A DNA stretch of 64,000 nucleotides. It comes from Tahibacter soli (GTDB taxonomy: Bacteria; Pseudomonadota; Gammaproteobacteria; Xanthomonadales; Rhodanobacteraceae). Location: contig NZ_JAOVZO020000019.1 of assembly GCF_025717065.2 (NCBI RefSeq), positions 1 to 64,000 on the forward strand. Direction: 5' to 3'. The translations under genes and the position numbers were made by a program. The notes beneath the pieces were generated by a model. The model worked only from the letters and a program-made list of their open reading frames with translations. It made no database searches and was not told the origin of the DNA. This document shows positions 34,372 through 43,610 of the stretch, one piece after another (the first letter of the stretch is position 1; the number at the start of each line of letters is the position of its first letter).

Positions 34372-36656
34372 TATTTGTCCTTCTTGTTGCCGAACGCGCC
34401 TTCGATCGTATCGCCGCCGGCGCCGCGCAGCGGTGCCAGCGACTTGAACCGCTTCTGGTATTCCTCGGTGATGTCGCGCGCTTCGTTGGAGTTGCTGACC
34501 ACGCGCGGCGTGATCAGGATGATGAGTTCGGTTCGATCGTTGTCGCGTTTGGTAGTTCCGAACAACCGGCCCAGCAGCGGAATTTTCGACAGGCCCGGAA
34601 TACCGTCCTTGGCACGCGATTCGTTTTCGCCGATCAGGCCGCCGAGCAGCACGGTCTGGCCGCTCTGCACGGCGATTTCCGTTTCGATCTCGCGCTTGGA
34701 AACCGTGTAGTTGCCGGTCGCGTCCTGCGTGCCGGGCTTGGACACCTCCTGCCCGACTTCCATGTATACGAGCCCGCCCGGATTGACACGCGGCGTCACC
34801 GTGAGCTGCACGCCCGTGTCGCGGAACTGCACCGAGCCGCTGTTGTACTGCGAGCCCGACGTGCCGGTATTGAAGCCCGGGTTGTAGAACGTCTGCACGA
34901 CCGGAATCTGATCGCCGACGTTGATCCGCGCTTCCTTGTTGTTGAGCACCATCAGCGACGGCGCCGACAGCGTCTTGGTGTTGGAATCCTTCTCCAGCGC
35001 GCGGATCGCGGCTTCGACTTCGTTGTTGGCGAACGCGTAGAAGAACGTGCTCGACGCGTCGCGCGCGGTGCCGCCGCTGCCGAGGCCGATGCGCTGCTTG
35101 TTGCCGGGCTGCGAGCTCGTGAACGGACCGCCGCCCTGGTCGGACGTGTTGTTCAGACCGATCAGGCCCTCGAGATACCACTGCACGCCGAAGCTGAAAT
35201 TGTCCACAAGGCGCACTTCGAGAATCTTCGTCTCGATCTGCACCTGCAGCGGCTCGATATCGAGGCGCTTGATCGCGCTCTGGATGATGCCCCACTGGGT
35301 CTGCGTGCCCATGATGAGGATCTGGTTGTTCTCCTCGACCGCGGTGATGCGGACTTCGGTTTCTTCGTCGCCCACCTGGAACGAACCGCCGCCGGCCGCC
35401 GCTCCCGTGTTGCTTGCCTGCTGTTGCTGGCGCGTGTTCTCGGCGCGGCGGCTGTTGTCGTTCATGCCGCGTACTTCGACCGACTGCAGGCCCGGCGCGA
35501 CCGAACCGCGGCTGCTCTTGCGCGACGAGCTCGACGCGCTGCGCTGGCCGGTGAACACTTCGCTCAGCCGATCGGCCAGATCCACCGCTTTGACATTTTT
35601 TACGTCGTATACATAGAGCTGCGTGCCGCTTTCGCTGCCGCCCTGGTCGAGCCGGCGCAGCCATTCCTCGGCCTGCGACAGATAGTTCGCATTCGGCGTG
35701 ATCACGACGATCGAGTTCGTGCGTTCGATCGGCACGAAGCGGAACATGCCGGCCATCGGCGATTCGCCGGTCGCGCCGAAGATCTTGTCGAGTTCCGGCA
35801 TGATCTTGGCCACTTCGACGTGCGCCACCGGGTACACGCCGACCGACATGCCCTTCAACCAGTCGACGTCGAACGTGTCGATGCTGCGCTGGTAGTTTTC
35901 GAGCTCCACCGCGGTGCCGGCCATGATCAGCATGCTGCGCGACGTGTCGACCGACACGAACGCATCGTCCTTGGCGAACGGCTTGAGCAGCTTCTCCATT
36001 TCCTTGGGCGACACGAATTGCAGCGGGAACACGCGCACTTCGTAGCCCTTGGCCGCGCCCGGCGGCCCCAGGCGCGCCGTCTGCTTGCCCTTGATCGCGT
36101 CCTTGGCCGGCAGCACGGTGTAGCGTCCTTCGCTGAACACGAGCGCGTTGTTCGTCCACGACAGCAGCATCTGCAGGATCGACATCGCCTGCTCGGACTT
36201 GATCGGCTTGGACGTCGAGAAGCTGACGTTGCCCTGCACGCCCGGCGCGATGACGTAGTTGAGCTGCAGCAGGTCGCCGAGGATCGCCTTGGCGACGGCC
36301 TGGATCGGCTGGTTCTCGAAGTTGAACGTCAGCTGGCCTTCGCCGTCGGGCGTCGACGGCACCGGTGCGCGCGCCGACGCTTCGTTGATGAACTTGCCGT
36401 TGCCGATCTCGATTTCGGGCTTCGCCAGCGGCGCGTCGGTGCCGCCGCGACTGAGCGAGATCGGTCCTTCGTCGCGGCCTTCGGCAAGCGCTTGCGCCTT
36501 GCGATCGACCTCGGTCTGCACTTTCGGCTTGTCGAGCAGCTCGGCGACCGCGCCGTCGACTTTCTCGCGCTGCTGCGGCGCCGTGGCGCATCCGGCCAAT
36601 GCGACCAGCGCCGTGACGAGGCTCAGAGTTTGGGCACTTAGACGCACTGGGGTCAC
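34371..36656 (-). CDS. gspD: Type II secretion system outer-membrane secretin GspD (XpsD-like lipoprotein)
   Basis: GspD forms the dodeca- or pentadecameric outer-membrane channel. The GTG at 36656 overlaps the upstream stop (GTGA) and opens a lipoprotein signal, TALVALAGC, with Cys23, as in Xanthomonas XpsD. The 761 residues hold N0-N3 domains (about 100-480: LTFNFENQPIQAVAKAILGD, VYPVAHVEVAKIMPELDKIF, LYVYDVKNVKAVDLADRLSE) and the secretin core (about 520-740: VQIETKILEVRLVDNFSFGV, LSAPSLMVLNNKEARINVGD, RDTGVQLTVTPRVNPGG, LLGGLIGENESRAKDGIPGL, TELIILITPRVV). A Ser/Gln-rich insertion lies in N3. Confidence 0.97.
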   Translation of the reverse strand: MTPVRLSAQTLSLVTALVALAGCATAPQQREKVDGAVAELLDKPKVQTEVDRKAQALAEGRDEGPISLSRGGTDAPLAKPEIEIGNGKFINEASARAPVPSTPDGEGQLTFNFENQPIQAVAKAILGDLLQLNYVIAPGVQGNVSFSTSKPIKSEQAMSILQMLLSWTNNALVFSEGRYTVLPAKDAIKGKQTARLGPPGAAKGYEVRVFPLQFVSPKEMEKLLKPFAKDDAFVSVDTSRSMLIMAGTAVELENYQRSIDTFDVDWLKGMSVGVYPVAHVEVAKIMPELDKIFGATGESPMAGMFRFVPIERTNSIVVITPNANYLSQAEEWLRRLDQGGSESGTQLYVYDVKNVKAVDLADRLSEVFTGQRSASSSSRKSSRGSVAPGLQSVEVRGMNDNSRRAENTRQQQQASNTGAAAGGGSFQVGDEETEVRITAVEENNQILIMGTQTQWGIIQSAIKRLDIEPLQVQIETKILEVRLVDNFSFGVQWYLEGLIGLNNTSDQGGGPFTSSQPGNKQRIGLGSGGTARDASSTFFYAFANNEVEAAIRALEKDSNTKTLSAPSLMVLNNKEARINVGDQIPVVQTFYNPGFNTGTSGSQYNSGSVQFRDTGVQLTVTPRVNPGGLVYMEVGQEVSKPGTQDATGNYTVSKREIETEIAVQSGQTVLLGGLIGENESRAKDGIPGLSKIPLLGRLFGTTKRDNDRTELIILITPRVVSNSNEARDITEEYQKRFKSLAPLRGAGGDTIEGAFGNKKDK

Positions 36657-37405
36657 TCCGTGTTCTTGTTCGCTTCTTGCTGCTGACGCAGCTTTTCCGC
36701 CTGCTCGCGCATCTCGCGGCGGCGCTCTTCGATACGGCGTTGCAGTTCGGCCGCGCGGTCGGCCGGCTGCGCCGGCACGTTCGCGTTCGCCACCGGCGGC
36801 GGTGGCGGCGCACCGCCCGGCGGCGGCGACGCGGCGGTCGGCTGTTGCGGCGGCGGCGGTGTCGGCAGGCGCGATGCCGGCGGTGCCACGGCCTTGACCT
36901 CGGCGACCTGCAGCTCGACTTCGGCCGTCTCGTCGCTCGCGTTCTTGAACACGGCGCTGCGGTTCTTGATTTCGCTCAGCGTCCACACCTGCTGGTCGCC
37001 CGGCAGCGGCATGCCCAGGCGCAGCGAGACCGATTCGTTCTTCGCGTTGTCCTGCACCATCGCCAGACGCACGTTCGGCGTCAGGATGATGCCGGTCAGC
37101 GTGACGTTGAGCGGCACGGGCGGCAAATCCGATTTGGCGACTTCCGGCGCCGCCGGCGGCGTCGGCTTGCGGTCTTCGTTGAAGATCGGCCGCTGCTGGA
37201 TCTCGGCGAACTGCGCCTCCGGCGGAATCGCGACCGGTTCGCCGTCGATGCGGCCGACGCCGGTGACCGGCGGCGGTTCGCTCGAGTCGGCGAGCCAGCT
37301 GTAGCCGCGACCGGCGCCCATCCAGGCGAGGATCGCGGCAAGGCCGAGCACGCCGCACGTGCCGGCAAGGCCGTAGGTGACCATCTGGGCGGTGCGGGAG
37401 TTCAT
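36653..37405 (-). CDS. xpsN: Type II secretion inner-membrane connector, GspC/XpsN type
   Basis: The 250-residue protein has a short cytoplasmic start, one membrane helix (about 10-30) and a periplasmic HR domain (about 60-150: FAEIQQRPIFNEDRKP, LTGIILTPNVRLAMVQDNAK, SVSLRLGMPLPGDQQVWTL). It replaces GspC as the link between the inner-membrane platform and the secretin. No PDZ domain follows; instead there is a long Pro-rich stretch and a charged coiled coil (about 215-250). The position between gspM and gspD matches xpsN in Xanthomonas. Both junctions overlap (ATGA and GTGA). Confidence 0.88.
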   Translation of the reverse strand: MNSRTAQMVTYGLAGTCGVLGLAAILAWMGAGRGYSWLADSSEPPPVTGVGRIDGEPVAIPPEAQFAEIQQRPIFNEDRKPTPPAAPEVAKSDLPPVPLNVTLTGIILTPNVRLAMVQDNAKNESVSLRLGMPLPGDQQVWTLSEIKNRSAVFKNASDETAEVELQVAEVKAVAPPASRLPTPPPPQQPTAASPPPGGAPPPPPVANANVPAQPADRAAELQRRIEERRREMREQAEKLRQQQEANKNTE

Positions 37406-38016
37406 GCCTTGTCCGCTCCGCGCTTGCGCAGGTAGCCGGTCAGGTTGAAGCGCACGTCGAGCGCGCTCTGCTGCGGCTGGCGCTGGTTCGGCGGCACGTA
37501 GCCGTAATTCTGCTTGTAGATCATGAGCTGTTCGACGAACAGGTACGGCTTGCCGCTTTCGAGCTCGTAGACGATCGACGAGAACGGCTCGAGATCGCAG
37601 CGCATGCGCACTTGGATCGTCACGCGTTCGTACAGCTCGGGCTTGCCGCCGGACAGGGTCTGGTTCGTCAGCACCTGGCAGCGGTTAGGATCGGTCGCGT
37701 GCTGGCTGACGGCCTGCTTCAGGCGCTGGATCAGGTCGGCCGACGCCGCGCTCGAGTCCGACTGCGCGAGAAACGCCTGGTTGTTCTGTTCGAACGTGCG
37801 CACGTCGACGAGGCGCTTTTCGATCTGCGGGCGCTGCAGGCTCGTTTCGTGGAAACGCTGCTGCTGCTCGCGCAGGTCGCTCATCTGCGACATGACGTCC
37901 AGATGCGGCGCGACGAACCACCAGTGCACGCCCAGGAGATACACGAGCATCGCCACGATCAGCGCGAGCACGACGGCAAGCAGGCGGCCGTTATTGGCTT
38001 CCGGCAGCAGACGCAT
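37402..38016 (-). CDS. gspM: Type II secretion system protein GspM (XpsM-like)
   Basis: The start at 38016 follows an AGGAGG site and lies inside the 3' end of gspL. The 204-residue protein has a single N-terminal membrane helix (AVVLALIVAMLVYLLGVHWW) and a periplasmic part with a coiled coil then a ferredoxin-like domain (ERVTIQVRMRCDLEPFSSIV, LFVEQLMIYKQNYGY). It pairs with GspL in the inner-membrane platform. Similarity to the Xanthomonas type is stronger than to the E. coli or Vibrio type, judging from the extended C-terminal domain. Confidence 0.88.
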   Translation of the reverse strand: MRLLPEANNGRLLAVVLALIVAMLVYLLGVHWWFVAPHLDVMSQMSDLREQQQRFHETSLQRPQIEKRLVDVRTFEQNNQAFLAQSDSSAASADLIQRLKQAVSQHATDPNRCQVLTNQTLSGGKPELYERVTIQVRMRCDLEPFSSIVYELESGKPYLFVEQLMIYKQNYGYVPPNQRQPQQSALDVRFNLTGYLRKRGADKA

Positions 38017-39199
38017 GCTTGTCCTCCTGTTTGGCGCTCGCATCGGCCGGCGCGGCGGCGGGCTTCTCCGGCTCGTACGGCTTCAACTGCGCGACGAGAT
38101 TGAAACGGTCTTTCTTGAGGCGCGGATCGGGCTGGATCACGCCCTGGAAACTCGGGTTCATGATCACCTTGGATTTCTGCAGCTCGGCGATCAGGCTTTC
38201 GGCCTTGTCCGACAGGCCCTGCAGTTCGATGCGTCCGTCCTCGTTGACGTTGAGACGCTCGAGGTACGTGCCGTCCGGCAGACGCTCGGTGAGGTCCTTG
38301 AGCAACAGCACCATCGGGATCGCAGAGCGTTTGCGCTGCGCGAGGAAGTTCGCCGAGTCGATCGTTTCCTCGAGCGTCTTGCGCAGCCCGGCGACCTGCT
38401 TGGCCTGTTCCTGCGCCGCCTGCACTTCGGCGGTCATCGATTCGAGCGCCTGCTGGCGGTTCGTCACGGTGCGCCCCATCACGCCGAGCGCCAGCACGAT
38501 CGCGACGGCGACGAGCGCGAGGTTCAGGCGCAGACGCATGTTGCGGCGGCGCGCGCGGCGCTCGGCCGGCAGCAGGTTGATGCCGAGGCGGCGGCCGGTC
38601 GACACGTCCTGCCAGCAGTCGACGCCGTCGAGTTCGGTCGCAAGGTTCGCCAGCGGCGCGAGTTCGGCGTCGAGCTGCGCGCGCGGCATCACGACGAGGT
38701 CGACGTGCAGCTGGCGCCCGCTCGCGTCGCGGCCGAGCACGCGATAGTCGAAGTACACCTGCTCGGCCTTGAACGGCGTCTGCCGGTCCATCTCGAACGA
38801 CAGCACCTGGCGCAGATTGTCTTCGGCCGCGGCCGGCAGGCTCAGCGTGCGGCGCAGCGTGCGCGCCGGCGAGATGCAGTAGAACTGGCGCAGCATCGGC
38901 TCGTCGATGCTGCCGCGCAGGCGTTCGAACGCGGTGCGCTGCGCGTCGGCGTCCTGATCGAGCCCGATCGTGCCCATGTCGGCCACGCCCTGCCCCGCTT
39001 CGCGCCGCACGACGATCGCGCCCGCGTCGGTGTGCAGGAGCAGCGCCTCGCGGCCTTCGGCCAGCGCGTCGCGCCAGCGTTGCGGCAAAAAGGTCGCAAG
39101 CTCCCGTCCCCACCACGACAGGAATCGCGGCAGAGGGGTTTTCGCATAGCGCGCCCGCAAGCGGACGAGCTGAGGTTCGAGCACGTCTAGAATGGCCAT
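37991..39199 (-). CDS. gspL: Type II secretion system protein GspL
   Basis: GspL anchors the GspE ATPase to the inner membrane. The 402-residue protein combines an actin-like cytoplasmic domain (about 1-230; RTLSLPAAAEDNLRQVLSFE, FDYRVLGRDASGRQLHVDLV), one membrane helix (about 235-255, LALVAVAIVLALGVMG) and a periplasmic PilN-like domain (about 260-375; RLPDGTYLERLNVNEDGRIE). The C-terminal 25 residues are Pro/Ala-rich and low in complexity. It abuts gspK by a one-base overlap and overlaps gspM by 26 bases. Confidence 0.92.
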   Translation of the reverse strand: MAILDVLEPQLVRLRARYAKTPLPRFLSWWGRELATFLPQRWRDALAEGREALLLHTDAGAIVVRREAGQGVADMGTIGLDQDADAQRTAFERLRGSIDEPMLRQFYCISPARTLRRTLSLPAAAEDNLRQVLSFEMDRQTPFKAEQVYFDYRVLGRDASGRQLHVDLVVMPRAQLDAELAPLANLATELDGVDCWQDVSTGRRLGINLLPAERRARRRNMRLRLNLALVAVAIVLALGVMGRTVTNRQQALESMTAEVQAAQEQAKQVAGLRKTLEETIDSANFLAQRKRSAIPMVLLLKDLTERLPDGTYLERLNVNEDGRIELQGLSDKAESLIAELQKSKVIMNPSFQGVIQPDPRLKKDRFNLVAQLKPYEPEKPAAAPADASAKQEDKHASAAGSQ

Positions 39200-40086
39200 T
39201 ACGAGTTTTCGCCGTCGCGCCAGCGCAGTACCGCATACGGTCTGCCGCCCACGCCCGAACCCCCAAGCCGAATCGTGGCTTCCAGCCGGGTGCTGGAGCC
39301 GTTCGGGAGTTTGGCGCGGGACTCGATACTATACGTGAGCCCCCCACCCTCCGCCACGACGGGGGTTCCGTCCGGCAGCATCAGGCCGGACGGCGGCGAG
39401 CCGGGCTGCAGCGCCTGGCGCTGTTGCAGAATCATCTGTGCGAGTTCCTCGGTCATGCCCGGCAACGCCCTCAACACCTCGAGGGGGGCGTATCCTGCGC
39501 TGGGCTGGCTACGGCCGGAATACAGGGTGATGGCTTTCTCGATCTTGTGATAGACGTCGTAGTCCATCCCAAGTACCTGCTGCACTTCGGACACCGTTTC
39601 GAACGGCGCGTTCCGCGGTTCGTACTTCAAACCCGCCGATTTGTACTCGGACGACTCCGCGCCGTGAGGTCCGGTCAGGTCGTCGGGATCGCGCCAGTCG
39701 ACGATCGCGTCGGCGAGCTCCTCGGCACGCCGGTCTTCGACGCCGGACGACACGAACAAGGCCTTGAGCATCACCGCGTCGGCGACGTTGATGTCGATCT
39801 TGCCGCTGTCGTCGGTGATCTTCACGTCGACCTCGACGCCTTCGAACGCGAACTTGTAGGGCCGTCCGTCGGCGACCCAGCGCGTCATGAGGTCGGGATT
39901 GCGCAGCTCGTAGATCGCGCGATTCATGCCCGCCTCGGCCGCATAGCGCGCCGCGGTGGTATCGAACAGGTGGCGCGCCTGGATGTTTTCGGTGCGCGCG
40001 ATCACCGAGAACGCCCCGAGCAGGATGCTCATCAGCGCGATGACCCACAGCACCAGTACGAAGGCGACGCCGCGTGCGTTGCGCAT
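39199..40086 (-). CDS. gspK: Type II secretion minor pseudopilin GspK
   Basis: GspK caps the pseudopilus tip together with GspI and GspJ. The ATG at 40086 has AAGGAG five bases upstream; an earlier GTG would sit directly on that site. The 295-residue protein has the prepilin cleavage site after G6 (MRNARG) and a hydrophobic helix. Position 5 of the mature protein is Leu rather than Glu, the known hallmark of GspK. The large insert domain (DDSGKIDINVADAVMLKALF, IVDWRDPDDLTGPHGAESSE) carries the calcium-binding acidic residues. Confidence 0.93.
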   Translation of the reverse strand: MRNARGVAFVLVLWVIALMSILLGAFSVIARTENIQARHLFDTTAARYAAEAGMNRAIYELRNPDLMTRWVADGRPYKFAFEGVEVDVKITDDSGKIDINVADAVMLKALFVSSGVEDRRAEELADAIVDWRDPDDLTGPHGAESSEYKSAGLKYEPRNAPFETVSEVQQVLGMDYDVYHKIEKAITLYSGRSQPSAGYAPLEVLRALPGMTEELAQMILQQRQALQPGSPPSGLMLPDGTPVVAEGGGLTYSIESRAKLPNGSSTRLEATIRLGGSGVGGRPYAVLRWRDGENS

Positions 40087-40088
40087 GA

Positions 40089-40808
40089 TCACTCCTTCGC
40101 CTGCCCGTCGCCCGGGTCGTTGGGCTGGCTGCCCGGCCGGCGCGAGGACTGGAACTGGCGGATGCCGCCGGACGTGTCTAGCACCAGCGGTATGTCCATC
40201 GTCGGCCAGACGATGCCCGACTCGGTCGTCATCTCCAGTTCGATGCGCACCATCACCGGGAGCGCCGACGGGTCTTCCCAGTCGTCCGTCCAGTCGTCGA
40301 GCTTGCCCTCGTCGTCGTACTTGCGATACAGCAGGCGCCCGTTGCGGATGCCGTCGATCAGCAGCACGGGTTCGAGATCCTTCGTCGACAGCTTGTCGAG
40401 GTCGAAGCCGTTCAGCATCTGGTGCGTGAAGAGCAGCTGCATGCCGTTGCGCCCGCGCGCGAGCTCCAGGCTCTGTACGTACGCGCCGCCGCGCGACAGA
40501 TGGCCGGGCATCGGCGCGACGAAACGCAGGAAATCGTTCTCGCCCTGGAACACGAAGTTCGCGCCGCTGCCTTTTTCCTGGCCGAACGCGAGCGGCAGCG
40601 CGCGCGAGATCTCGTGGCGGATGAATTCCTGCGTCACGCGCAGGCGGTTCGTACGGTCGATCGCCTGCTCGCCCGAATGCATCGCGCGCGTCGCGGCGCG
40701 GATGCCGCCCATCGCGCCGGCGAGCAGCAGCGCCAGCAGCGTGATCGCCAGCAGCACTTCGAGCAGGGTGAAGCCGGCGCCGGAACGCGGCAGTCGATGC
40801 GCGGCCAT
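40089..40808 (-). CDS. gspJ: Type II secretion minor pseudopilin GspJ
   Basis: A 239-residue minor pseudopilin with the prepilin peptidase site after G12 (SGAG then FTLLEV, Glu at +5) and the usual N-terminal hydrophobic helix (LLAITLLALLLAGAMGGIRA). The C-terminal globular part contains LRFVAPMPGHLSRGGAYVQS and LLYRKYDDEGKLDDWTDDWE. The start overlaps the gspI stop by ATGA. It would assemble with GspI and GspK at the tip of the pseudopilus. Confidence 0.93.
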   Translation of the reverse strand: MAAHRLPRSGAGFTLLEVLLAITLLALLLAGAMGGIRAATRAMHSGEQAIDRTNRLRVTQEFIRHEISRALPLAFGQEKGSGANFVFQGENDFLRFVAPMPGHLSRGGAYVQSLELARGRNGMQLLFTHQMLNGFDLDKLSTKDLEPVLLIDGIRNGRLLYRKYDDEGKLDDWTDDWEDPSALPVMVRIELEMTTESGIVWPTMDIPLVLDTSGGIRQFQSSRRPGSQPNDPGDGQAKE

Positions 40809-41359
40809 CAGCCCCCCTTCTGACCGTTCGAGGCGTTGCCGCCGGGGCGCTGGTTGCCGCCGGACTGGCCGCCGCCGAGACGGCTCGTGCCGTTGGCGTT
40901 CGGATTGACCGCCCGCAGCGTCGTGAAATGCGCCGAGCGCGGATTGCGCGTCGCGCCCCAGGACACGACGAGGTCGAGCTTGTACAGCTCGATACCGGTA
41001 AACGACTCGGTGTCGGCCGCCGCCGCCGAGGCCGACTGACCTTCGATCGGCGGCGGCTCGTACTTGACGATGTCGAGTTCCCAGCGGAACTCGTCGTCGA
41101 ACTTGCCGCTCTTGTGGCCTTCTTCGAGTTCTTCGCCGATGCCGGCGACGTCGAGGCCGCTCTGCGCCCACAGCGCCGCTTGCGTGTAGTCGGCCGCGAG
41201 ACGCGCGTTGCGGATCGATGCCGACAGGATGCCCATCAGCACCGCCATGCCGAGCGCGAACACGACGAACGCCGCGACCATCTCGATCAGGCTGAAGCCG
41301 GACTGGCGCGCGGGCGCGGCGCGCGGCGCGCGGCGCCGATCGAAGGCGAATGCGTTCAT
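40808..41359 (-). CDS. gspI: Type II secretion minor pseudopilin GspI
   Basis: The 183-residue protein has a prepilin cleavage site after G21 (RQSG then FSLIEM, Glu at +5) and the hydrophobic helix AAFVVFALGMAVLMGILSAS. The family continues with ARLAADYTQAALWAQSGLD. The C-terminus (GGGQSGGNQRPGGNASNGQ) is an unusual Gly/Asn-rich tail. Junctions on both sides are ATGA overlaps. Confidence 0.9.
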   Translation of the reverse strand: MNAFAFDRRRAPRAAPARQSGFSLIEMVAAFVVFALGMAVLMGILSASIRNARLAADYTQAALWAQSGLDVAGIGEELEEGHKSGKFDDEFRWELDIVKYEPPPIEGQSASAAAADTESFTGIELYKLDLVVSWGATRNPRSAHFTTLRAVNPNANGTSRLGGGQSGGNQRPGGNASNGQKGG

Positions 41360-41859
41360 CGGCCCTTGAGCTCCTCGAGCGACACCTCGCCGGTCAGCCA
41401 GCCGACGTTGACGCGCCATTCGCGCTCGCCGGCGATGACCGAGATGTGGCCGCCGGTCGAGCTGCCGTCGGGATAGAAGCGGATGCCGCCGGCCCGCGCG
41501 GTCGTCAGTTCGCTCTGCGCGGTCAGGAGCTTGATCTCGACCTTGTCGGGAAACTTCACCGCGTCCTTGTTCGGCGCCTGATACGTCATCGCGTCGAGGT
41601 CGACGTCGAGCGTCTTCTGCTCGCCTTTGACGATCGCCTGGCCGCGCGTGTAGCGCAGCGCGGCGACGAGGTCGCGGCTGACCGCCTGCAGCTTCGCGCT
41701 GTTCAAGCTGTTGCTGACCGTGAACGACGCGACGCTGATGGCGATCGCCATCAGCACCATGACCGCCATCAGCTCCATCAGGCTGAAGCCGGCCGCGGCG
41801 CGCTGACGCGGCGCCCGGCACGACGTGCCTGCGCGGGTTCGGATCGGCAAGCGGGTCAT
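41356..41859 (-). CDS. gspH: Type II secretion minor pseudopilin GspH
   Basis: The 167-residue protein has an Arg-rich leader, cleavage after G24 (AAAG then FSLMELM, Glu at +5) and the helix MAVMVLMAIAISVASFTV. The globular part contains AALRYTRGQAIVKGEQKTLD, common to GspH/FimT-type pilins. It connects GspG to the minor pseudopilin tip. It lies 37 bases after gspG. Confidence 0.93.
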   Translation of the reverse strand: MTRLPIRTRAGTSCRAPRQRAAAGFSLMELMAVMVLMAIAISVASFTVSNSLNSAKLQAVSRDLVAALRYTRGQAIVKGEQKTLDVDLDAMTYQAPNKDAVKFPDKVEIKLLTAQSELTTARAGGIRFYPDGSSTGGHISVIAGEREWRVNVGWLTGEVSLEELKGR

Positions 41860-41896
41860 GGTTGGCGCCTTGCGTTGCTGTACGGGTCGGCCAGGC

Positions 41897-42328
41897 TTAC
41901 TGCCAGTTGCCGTGGTCGGCGTTGTAGTTCTCGCCGCCGGCCTTGCCGTCCTTGCCGAGGAAGACGATGTCGAAGTCGCCGTGTTCGCCCGGCGCCTTGT
42001 AGCTGAACTGATGGCCGAACGGATCCTTCAGGTCCGATTCCTTCGCATACGGCGACTTCCAGCCGGCGGCGCCGGACGGCTTGGTGACGAGGTCTTCGAG
42101 CTTGGCCGGCGGACTGCCATTGTCGAGCGCGTACGACTCGACCTGCATCGCGAGCTTCGACACCTGGCTCTTGCCGGCGTTCCACTTGCCCTTGTCGACG
42201 TTGGTGCCGACCTGGTTGACGACGATGCCGGCGACGATGCCGATCAGCACGATCACCGCGAGCATTTCGAGCAGGCTGAAACCGGCCGCGCGGCGCGCGA
42301 TGTTGCGATGTGCAAAAGCGTACTTCAT
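41897..42328 (-). CDS. gspG: Type II secretion major pseudopilin GspG
   Basis: GspG polymerises into the pseudopilus piston. The 143-residue protein has a short leader cut after G16 (ARRAAG then FSLLEMLAVIVLIGIVAG, Glu at +5). The C-terminal domain shows the calcium-site region typical of GspG: KSPYAKESDLKDPFGHQFSY and GKAGGENYNADHGNW. GGAGAAA precedes the ATG. It is 14 bases downstream of gspF. Confidence 0.97.
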   Translation of the reverse strand: MKYAFAHRNIARRAAGFSLLEMLAVIVLIGIVAGIVVNQVGTNVDKGKWNAGKSQVSKLAMQVESYALDNGSPPAKLEDLVTKPSGAAGWKSPYAKESDLKDPFGHQFSYKAPGEHGDFDIVFLGKDGKAGGENYNADHGNWQ

Positions 42329-42342
42329 GATTTTCTCCAGGA

Positions 42343-43560
42343 TTACTGAACCGAGCCGGCGAGGTTCATGATCGGCAGAATGATCGCCATCATGATCATC
42401 GCCACCAGTACCGTCATTACGATCGTCACTACCGGAACCAGCGCGGCGAGCAGCCGGTCCAGCGTGTTCTTCACTTCCACGTCGAAGGTGTCCGCCACCT
42501 TCAGAAGCATCGTGTCGAGTTCGCCCGACTCCTCGCCGACCGCGACCATCTGCAGCGCGAGTTTCGGGAATCGCTTGCTCTGGCTCAAGGCGTAGCCGAG
42601 GCCGGTGCCGCGCTTGACCTCCTCGGTCGCGCCGGCCACCGCTTCGGACAGCGCCGCGTTGCCCATGACGTTGCGTGAAATCGTCAGCGCAGCCAATAAC
42701 GGAACGCCGTTCTTGAGCAAAGTTCCCAGCGTGCGCGACAACCGCGCGGTTTCGAGCTTGAGAATCACGTTGCCGGCGACGCGAATGCCGAGCAGTCGCG
42801 TATCCATCGCCAGCCGCGTGTCGGGCTGCGCGTACTGCCGCCGCAGCCACGCGGCGCCGGCGAACGCCGCGATGAGGCCGAGCCACCAGAAGTTCTGCAG
42901 CACCGTGCCGAGGCCGAACACGATCTTCGTGATCAGCGGCATCTCCACGCCCATGTCCTTGAACATCGGCACGAACTGCGGCACGACGTAAATCAGGAGA
43001 ATCAGCAGCGACATGAACACCATGCCGATCAGGAACGCGGGGTAGATCATCGCGTTGATGACGTTGCCCTTGAGTTCGCGCGTGCGTTCGAGATAGTCGG
43101 CCAGGCGCTTCAACGTGTCGTCGAGCGAACCGCCGGCTTCGCCGGCGCGCACCATGTTGACGTACAGGCGCGAGAAAACCCCGTGCTCGGCTTCCAGCGC
43201 GTCCGACAGCGGCGCGCCGCCGCGCACGGTGTCGCGGATGCGCTCGAGCATGCGCTTGGCCTTGTCGGTTTCGGGCAGGTCGAGCAGGATCTGCAGCGCG
43301 CGGTCGAGCGGCTGGCCCGCGCCGAGCAGCGTCGCGAGCTGCTGCGTGAACTGCACGACCTGCGCGCCGCTGAACGCCGAGCGGCGCGTCAGCGCCGCCA
43401 GGAGGCTCGACGACTCGCCCGCGTCGGCCGCGCGCGCGTCGAGGGGAATATTGCCGGCGTCCTGCAGCTTGGCGATGACTTCCTCGGTCGAGGCCGCTTC
43501 CATCTGGCCTTCGAGGGTCTCGCCCGCGGGCGTTACGGCTTTGTAGCGAAATAGCGCCAT
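42343..43560 (-). CDS. gspF: Type II secretion inner-membrane platform protein GspF
   Basis: A 405-residue polytopic protein with three membrane spans and two repeated cytoplasmic four-helix domains (about 70-195 and 270-395). Family motifs are FTQQLATLLGAGQPLDRALQ and MVRAGEAGGSLDDTLKRLAD in the first repeat, then LSRTLGTLLKNGVPLLAALT and MVAVGEESGELDTMLLKVAD in the second. It transmits force from GspE to the pseudopilus. It lies 50 bases after gspE. Confidence 0.97.
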   Translation of the reverse strand: MALFRYKAVTPAGETLEGQMEAASTEEVIAKLQDAGNIPLDARAADAGESSSLLAALTRRSAFSGAQVVQFTQQLATLLGAGQPLDRALQILLDLPETDKAKRMLERIRDTVRGGAPLSDALEAEHGVFSRLYVNMVRAGEAGGSLDDTLKRLADYLERTRELKGNVINAMIYPAFLIGMVFMSLLILLIYVVPQFVPMFKDMGVEMPLITKIVFGLGTVLQNFWWLGLIAAFAGAAWLRRQYAQPDTRLAMDTRLLGIRVAGNVILKLETARLSRTLGTLLKNGVPLLAALTISRNVMGNAALSEAVAGATEEVKRGTGLGYALSQSKRFPKLALQMVAVGEESGELDTMLLKVADTFDVEVKNTLDRLLAALVPVVTIVMTVLVAMIMMAIILPIMNLAGSVQ

Positions 43561-43610
43561 GAAAACTCGGAGTCGTTACGTGGATTGCCGCGTCACAGGC
43601 GCGGAACGGA

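Noticed and set aside
34400-36813. Out-of-frame minus-strand open frame of 959 codons covering gspD
   Set aside because: Only its last 145 codons, from 34371, form a gene; the rest is Arg/Gln-rich shadow translation of gspD.
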